Source: Candidatus Neomicrothrix sp. UBA814 (GTDB lineage: Bacteria > Actinomycetota > Acidimicrobiia > Acidimicrobiales > Poriferisodalaceae). From it: 17,114 bases of DNA. Below are positions 14,219-17,114 of this stretch, one piece after another; within the stretch, counting starts at the first letter, position 1, and every line of letters starts with the position of its first letter. The notes under the pieces were generated by a model. The model worked only from the letters and a program-made list of their open reading frames with translations. It did no database searches and had not been told where the DNA came from. The DNA is taken from positions 1,704 to 18,817 of the forward strand of contig DBIA01000015.1 of the NCBI GenBank assembly GCA_002296525.1. Direction: 5' to 3'. Made by a program: the position numbers and the translations under genes.

Positions 14219-14224
14219 TTGAGA

Positions 14225-16750
14225 GTGAGCGAATTCCCGTCCCATGCTCGTTGCGTTGTTATCGGTGCCGGCATTGTCGGCAACTGCTTGGTTGGCCATC
14301 TCAGCGAAATGGGGTGGGAAGACATCGTTCTGCTCGATAAGGGCCCGTTGCCAAATCCTGGGGGTTCAACCGGACACGCCTCGAACTTCATCTTTCCATG
14401 CGATCACTCGAAAGAAATCGTTGACCTCACCCTAGAAAGCCAACGCCAGTACGAAGAACTCGGTCTCCAAAACACCTGCGGAGGAATTGAGGTAGCCCGA
14501 TCTGAAGAGAGAATGGAAGAGTTCCAACGTCGAATGACCTCTGCAAAGTGCTGGGGAATTCCGTCTAGCCTTCTCAGTCCTGCTGAGGTCAAAGAACTCG
14601 TCCCATTTATTTCTGAAGACGTAATCCTCGGCGGCTTCTACACACCGAGTGTCAGCGCTGTCGACTCCTTAGAGACTGGGACACAGATGCGCAAAAGAGC
14701 ACAGGAAGCCGGCAATTTGCAAGTATTTGCAAACACGGAAGTTCTTGATATCGAGACGACGCAGGGAACCAATAAACCCAAAATTGAAGCCGTCGTCACC
14801 GACAAAGGAAGAATTGAATGCGAAACAGTGGTAATCGCGAGCGGTGTCTGGAGCCCCCGTCTTGCTGAGATGGCAGGTGCGACGATTCCCCTAACACCAG
14901 CCGTCCATCAAATGGCTGACGTCGGGCCATTCGATGTCCTTGTAGAAACGCAACAAGAGTTGGCCTATCCAATCGTTCGCGATATGGATACCTTCTGTTA
15001 CGAACGACAAACCGCCGGATCCATGGAAGTGGGTTCCTACGCGCACCGTCCGATTCTCCATCGAGTCGACGAGATTCCCTCCAACGAAGAAGCTGCGCTG
15101 AGCCCCACAGAAATGCCTTTCACCCCGGACGATTTCGATCAACAGATGGAAGAGGCCATAGAGCTAATGGAATTTCTCGGGGATGGTGAAATCAAATACG
15201 CCATCAACGGGCTTCTGTCCCTAACACCAGATGCAAACCCCGTACTTGGGCCAACAGTTGAGGTAGAAAACCTTTGGTCCGCGGCTGCGGTGTGGATCAA
15301 AGAAGGGCCGGGAGTGGGACGCCTAGTCGCTGAGTGGATGACCGACGGATATCCACATTTCACAGATCCCCATGGTGCTGATATTGCACGCTTCTACCCG
15401 CATCAACGCAATGTCCACCACATCGAGGCCAGATGCGACGAGCACTTTAATAAAACCTACGGAATTGTCCATCCACGTGAACAGTGGGCTAGCCGGCGCG
15501 GCGTCACCGTGGGGCCCGTCAAGGCCAGAACAGACGCCCTTGGAGCATTCTATTTTGAGGCAGGAGGCTGGGAACGTCCCCACTGGTACGAATCGAATCA
15601 AGACTTAGTCGATAGGTACGGGATCAAGGAACGTGACCACGAATGGGACAGCCGCTGGTGGTCCCCTATATCCGATGCCGAACACCTCCACTTACGAGAT
15701 CATGCAGGCATTGTTGACCTTTCAGCGTTCCAAATCTTCGAGGTTTCGGGCCCAGGAGTTCTTCCCTACATCGAGCACATGGTCGTAAATAAGTGTGATG
15801 TCCCAATCGGCGGTTCGATTTATACACCGGTTCTCAATCCTTCCGGTGGCTTCCGATCTGACTTAACCATTCTCAGGCTTGCAGACGATCGGTTCCGTAT
15901 CATCACGGGGGCCTTTGATGGCGGTAGAGATGAGTATTGGTTCCGCCACAACCTCCCTGGCGATGGGTCCGTCCAGTTCGAAAATCGCACCAACGCTGTC
16001 TGCACCTTGGGCGTTTGGGGACCTAATGCCACACAACTCCTCTCTAAAATCACCGAATCAGACCTCGAACAGGCTGCATTTCCTTACGGGTCACATCAAG
16101 AAATTCTATTAGCGGGCGTCCCCACGGAAATGTTCAGGGTTTCCTACGTCGGGGACTGTGGATTCGAGATCTACGCTGCGATGCAGCACGGGCTAGCCCT
16201 CTGGGACGCCATTACCGAAGCTGGCGAGGAGTTCAACCTGCGGCCTGTTGGGGCGGCCGTATATGGCACGAGCGGCCGATTAGAGAAGGGTTACCGACTC
16301 ATGGGAGCGGAACTCGAAAATGAATATAACCCCGTAGAGGCAGGACTAGCCCGCCCAAAGGTCAAGGCTGCCGACTTCATCGGGAAGGCCGAATATCTAA
16401 AGGCGCGCGATGACAGTCCTTGCGCCCAACTCTGTGTCTTGTCCATCGACGATCTCACGTGTGCCGCCGGCTACCAACGCTTCCCCATGGGAGCCGGCAA
16501 CGAGCCGGTCTTGTCCCTTTCCGGTGAACGGCTTGTCGATGCCGAGGGACGAGTAAGTCGCGTCACCACCGCCGGAAACGCGCCATCAGTCGGCAAGTAC
16601 CTGTGTATGTCATACCTTCCGATTGAATGCTGCGAACCGGGCACAAAGCTCCAAGTCATGTATCAGAATGAGCTTTATCCCGTCACGGTGGAGGCGACAG
16701 GACCCAATCTGGCTCTCTTCGATCCTCATAACGACCGGATGAAAGCTTGA
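14225..16750 (+). CDS. Dimethylglycine/sarcosine dehydrogenase or oxidase-type flavoprotein with GcvT folate domain
   Basis: This 841-residue two-part enzyme would oxidatively demethylate an N-methyl amine and transfer the methylene to tetrahydrofolate. The FAD domain opens with the GAGIVG loop at residues 14-19. GGSTGHASNF contains H51, the expected site of covalent flavin attachment; dehydrogenases usually read GSTWHAAG there. H228 and Y259 fall where I recall His225 and Tyr259 in Arthrobacter dimethylglycine oxidase. A linker domain at about 390-430 leads to the GcvT-like half: HAGIVDLSAFQIFEVSGPG near 492-510, then LNPSGGFRSDLTI with the folate-active D546. LEKGYRLMGAEL comes later, followed by a final beta domain. 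GTG 14225 has AAAGGA at good spacing. EtfB follows 32 bases on, suggesting electrons go to ETF rather than oxygen. Dimethylglycine, sarcosine or a related N-methyl compound is the inferred substrate. Confidence 0.92.
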   Translation: MSEFPSHARCVVIGAGIVGNCLVGHLSEMGWEDIVLLDKGPLPNPGGSTGHASNFIFPCDHSKEIVDLTLESQRQYEELGLQNTCGGIEVARSEERMEEFQRRMTSAKCWGIPSSLLSPAEVKELVPFISEDVILGGFYTPSVSAVDSLETGTQMRKRAQEAGNLQVFANTEVLDIETTQGTNKPKIEAVVTDKGRIECETVVIASGVWSPRLAEMAGATIPLTPAVHQMADVGPFDVLVETQQELAYPIVRDMDTFCYERQTAGSMEVGSYAHRPILHRVDEIPSNEEAALSPTEMPFTPDDFDQQMEEAIELMEFLGDGEIKYAINGLLSLTPDANPVLGPTVEVENLWSAAAVWIKEGPGVGRLVAEWMTDGYPHFTDPHGADIARFYPHQRNVHHIEARCDEHFNKTYGIVHPREQWASRRGVTVGPVKARTDALGAFYFEAGGWERPHWYESNQDLVDRYGIKERDHEWDSRWWSPISDAEHLHLRDHAGIVDLSAFQIFEVSGPGVLPYIEHMVVNKCDVPIGGSIYTPVLNPSGGFRSDLTILRLADDRFRIITGAFDGGRDEYWFRHNLPGDGSVQFENRTNAVCTLGVWGPNATQLLSKITESDLEQAAFPYGSHQEILLAGVPTEMFRVSYVGDCGFEIYAAMQHGLALWDAITEAGEEFNLRPVGAAVYGTSGRLEKGYRLMGAELENEYNPVEAGLARPKVKAADFIGKAEYLKARDDSPCAQLCVLSIDDLTCAAGYQRFPMGAGNEPVLSLSGERLVDAEGRVSRVTTAGNAPSVGKYLCMSYLPIECCEPGTKLQVMYQNELYPVTVEATGPNLALFDPHNDRMKA

Positions 16751-16782
16751 CGGCGCTAAACGCCAGGGGGCAACGACGATAA

Positions 16783-17114
16783 ATGCGGATACTCGTGTGT
16801 GTGAAGCGCGTTCCAGCGCCGGGCTCAAAAATAAACGTTACGTCCGATTCTCTGAAAGTGGATACCAACCATTTGGGGTTCACGACGAGCCCGCACGAAG
16901 AATGTGCTGTCGAAGAGGCTGCGCAACTTATAGAACAACACGGCGGATCGGTTACGGTCCTGACCGTAGGCCCGTCGGAGGCCGAAGAACAGCTCCGCTA
17001 CGCGGCGAGCGTCGGAGCTACTGATTTTGTCTTAGTGACCAACGACACCGGCGTCGAGTGGGACCCGCAACAAACGGCTGAGGCGATCGTTCAGACTGTC
17101 ACGGAGATCGAGGC
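16783..17114 (+). CDS. etfB: Electron transfer flavoprotein beta subunit, N-terminal part (runs off the right edge)
   Basis: From ATG 16783 an open frame of 110 residues runs to the window edge. It begins MRILVCVKRVPAPGSKINV, the standard EtfB opening. SPHEECAVEEAAQL (typically N-x-x-D-x-x-A-x-E-x-A), VTVLTVGPSEAEEQLRYA and GATDFVLV follow. EtfB pairs with EtfA to carry electrons from flavin dehydrogenases to ETF-quinone oxidoreductase. Its place 32 bases after the dimethylglycine-dehydrogenase-type gene fits that partnership, since mitochondrial dimethylglycine and sarcosine dehydrogenases donate to ETF. An AGGGGG stretch at 16765-16770 is twelve bases from the ATG, rather far for a ribosome site. 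The AMP- and FAD-binding parts lie mostly beyond the edge. EtfA is expected next but is not seen. Confidence 0.93.
   Translation, partial: MRILVCVKRVPAPGSKINVTSDSLKVDTNHLGFTTSPHEECAVEEAAQLIEQHGGSVTVLTVGPSEAEEQLRYAASVGATDFVLVTNDTGVEWDPQQTAEAIVQTVTEIE

Larger units (their letters stand above)
13993..14224. promoter_or_regulatory. 232-base divergent regulatory region with clustered inverted repeats
   Basis: This spacer separates fhs (minus) from the demethylating flavoprotein (plus). It holds four dyads in under 100 bases: TAGTG-TGC-CACTA at 14051-14063, GGAAC-A-GTTCC at 14087-14097, GAAGGCCTTC at 14117-14126, and GGGCCC-TCAAA-GGGCCT at 14127-14143. The sequences differ, so they are not copies of one operator. 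No T-run follows the GC-rich hairpin on either strand, so a simple terminator is not supported. Shared regulation of both operons is plausible. Confidence 0.45.

Noticed and set aside
14219..14221. TTG as start of the flavoprotein
   Set aside because: The AAAGGA ribosome site ends on the base before this TTG, leaving no spacing. GTG 14225 has six bases and is preferred.
13993..14224. Glycine riboswitch upstream of fhs
   Set aside because: The minus strand has CCGAAGG and AAGGACCG fragments reminiscent of the motif. However, the linking conserved blocks and the P1 pairing are missing, and the order and spacing do not fit.

Overview
The window reads as about 17 kb of densely coded bacterial chromosome of moderate GC, with catabolic, one-carbon and housekeeping-type genes. 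Most genes are separated by fewer than 100 bases and several pairs overlap by 4 bases. I see no rRNA, tRNA, CRISPR array, integrase, transposase or long repeat, and no stretch over 300 bases without a gene. Several things suggest an environmental actinobacterium such as an Acidimicrobiia-like marine lineage: the mix of family III CoA-transferase, PhyH, APH-like kinase, thiolase and FAH genes; a mycobacterial-style diacylglycerol kinase; and mixed Shine-Dalgarno and apparently leaderless starts. SAR202-type Chloroflexota is an alternative. This assignment is inference and weak.

Layout from left to right. (1) Positions 1-3873, minus strand: a PhyH-type oxygenase, an APH-like kinase fused to a DUF6285-like domain, an SRPBCC protein, an alpha/beta-hydrolase-fold protein lacking its nucleophilic serine, and the first codons of a thiolase-family protein. 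This resembles an acyl-CoA or lipophilic-substrate degradation cluster. (2) Positions 3940-7558, plus strand: a dihydroorotase-type cyclic amidohydrolase, a fumarylacetoacetate-hydrolase-family enzyme and an MFS transporter whose start overlaps the preceding stop. They look like a small uptake and ring-opening operon. (3) A convergent family III CoA-transferase at 7573-8763, minus strand. (4) Positions 8842-11394, plus strand: a lipid kinase, a small membrane protein overlapping it by 4 bases, and an ACT-domain phosphoglycerate dehydrogenase. (5) Positions 11416-13992, minus strand: formate-tetrahydrofolate ligase followed 9 bases later by a divergent methylenetetrahydrofolate-reductase-family protein. 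(6) Positions 14225-17114, plus strand: a dimethylglycine or sarcosine dehydrogenase/oxidase-type flavoprotein with a GcvT folate domain, then the start of electron-transfer flavoprotein beta.

The clearest functional story is blocks 5 and 6. A flavoprotein would oxidatively demethylate an N-methyl amine (dimethylglycine or sarcosine-like), passing methylene to tetrahydrofolate and electrons to ETF. Across a 232-base divergent intergenic region rich in inverted repeats, Fhs and the MetF-like enzyme would process the resulting folate one-carbon units. FolD, which would connect methylene- to formyl-tetrahydrofolate, is not in the window. The nearby serA may tie one-carbon units to serine, but it is on its own transcript. 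The second point of interest is the DHOase-FAH-MFS trio, whose substrate cannot be named from sequence alone.
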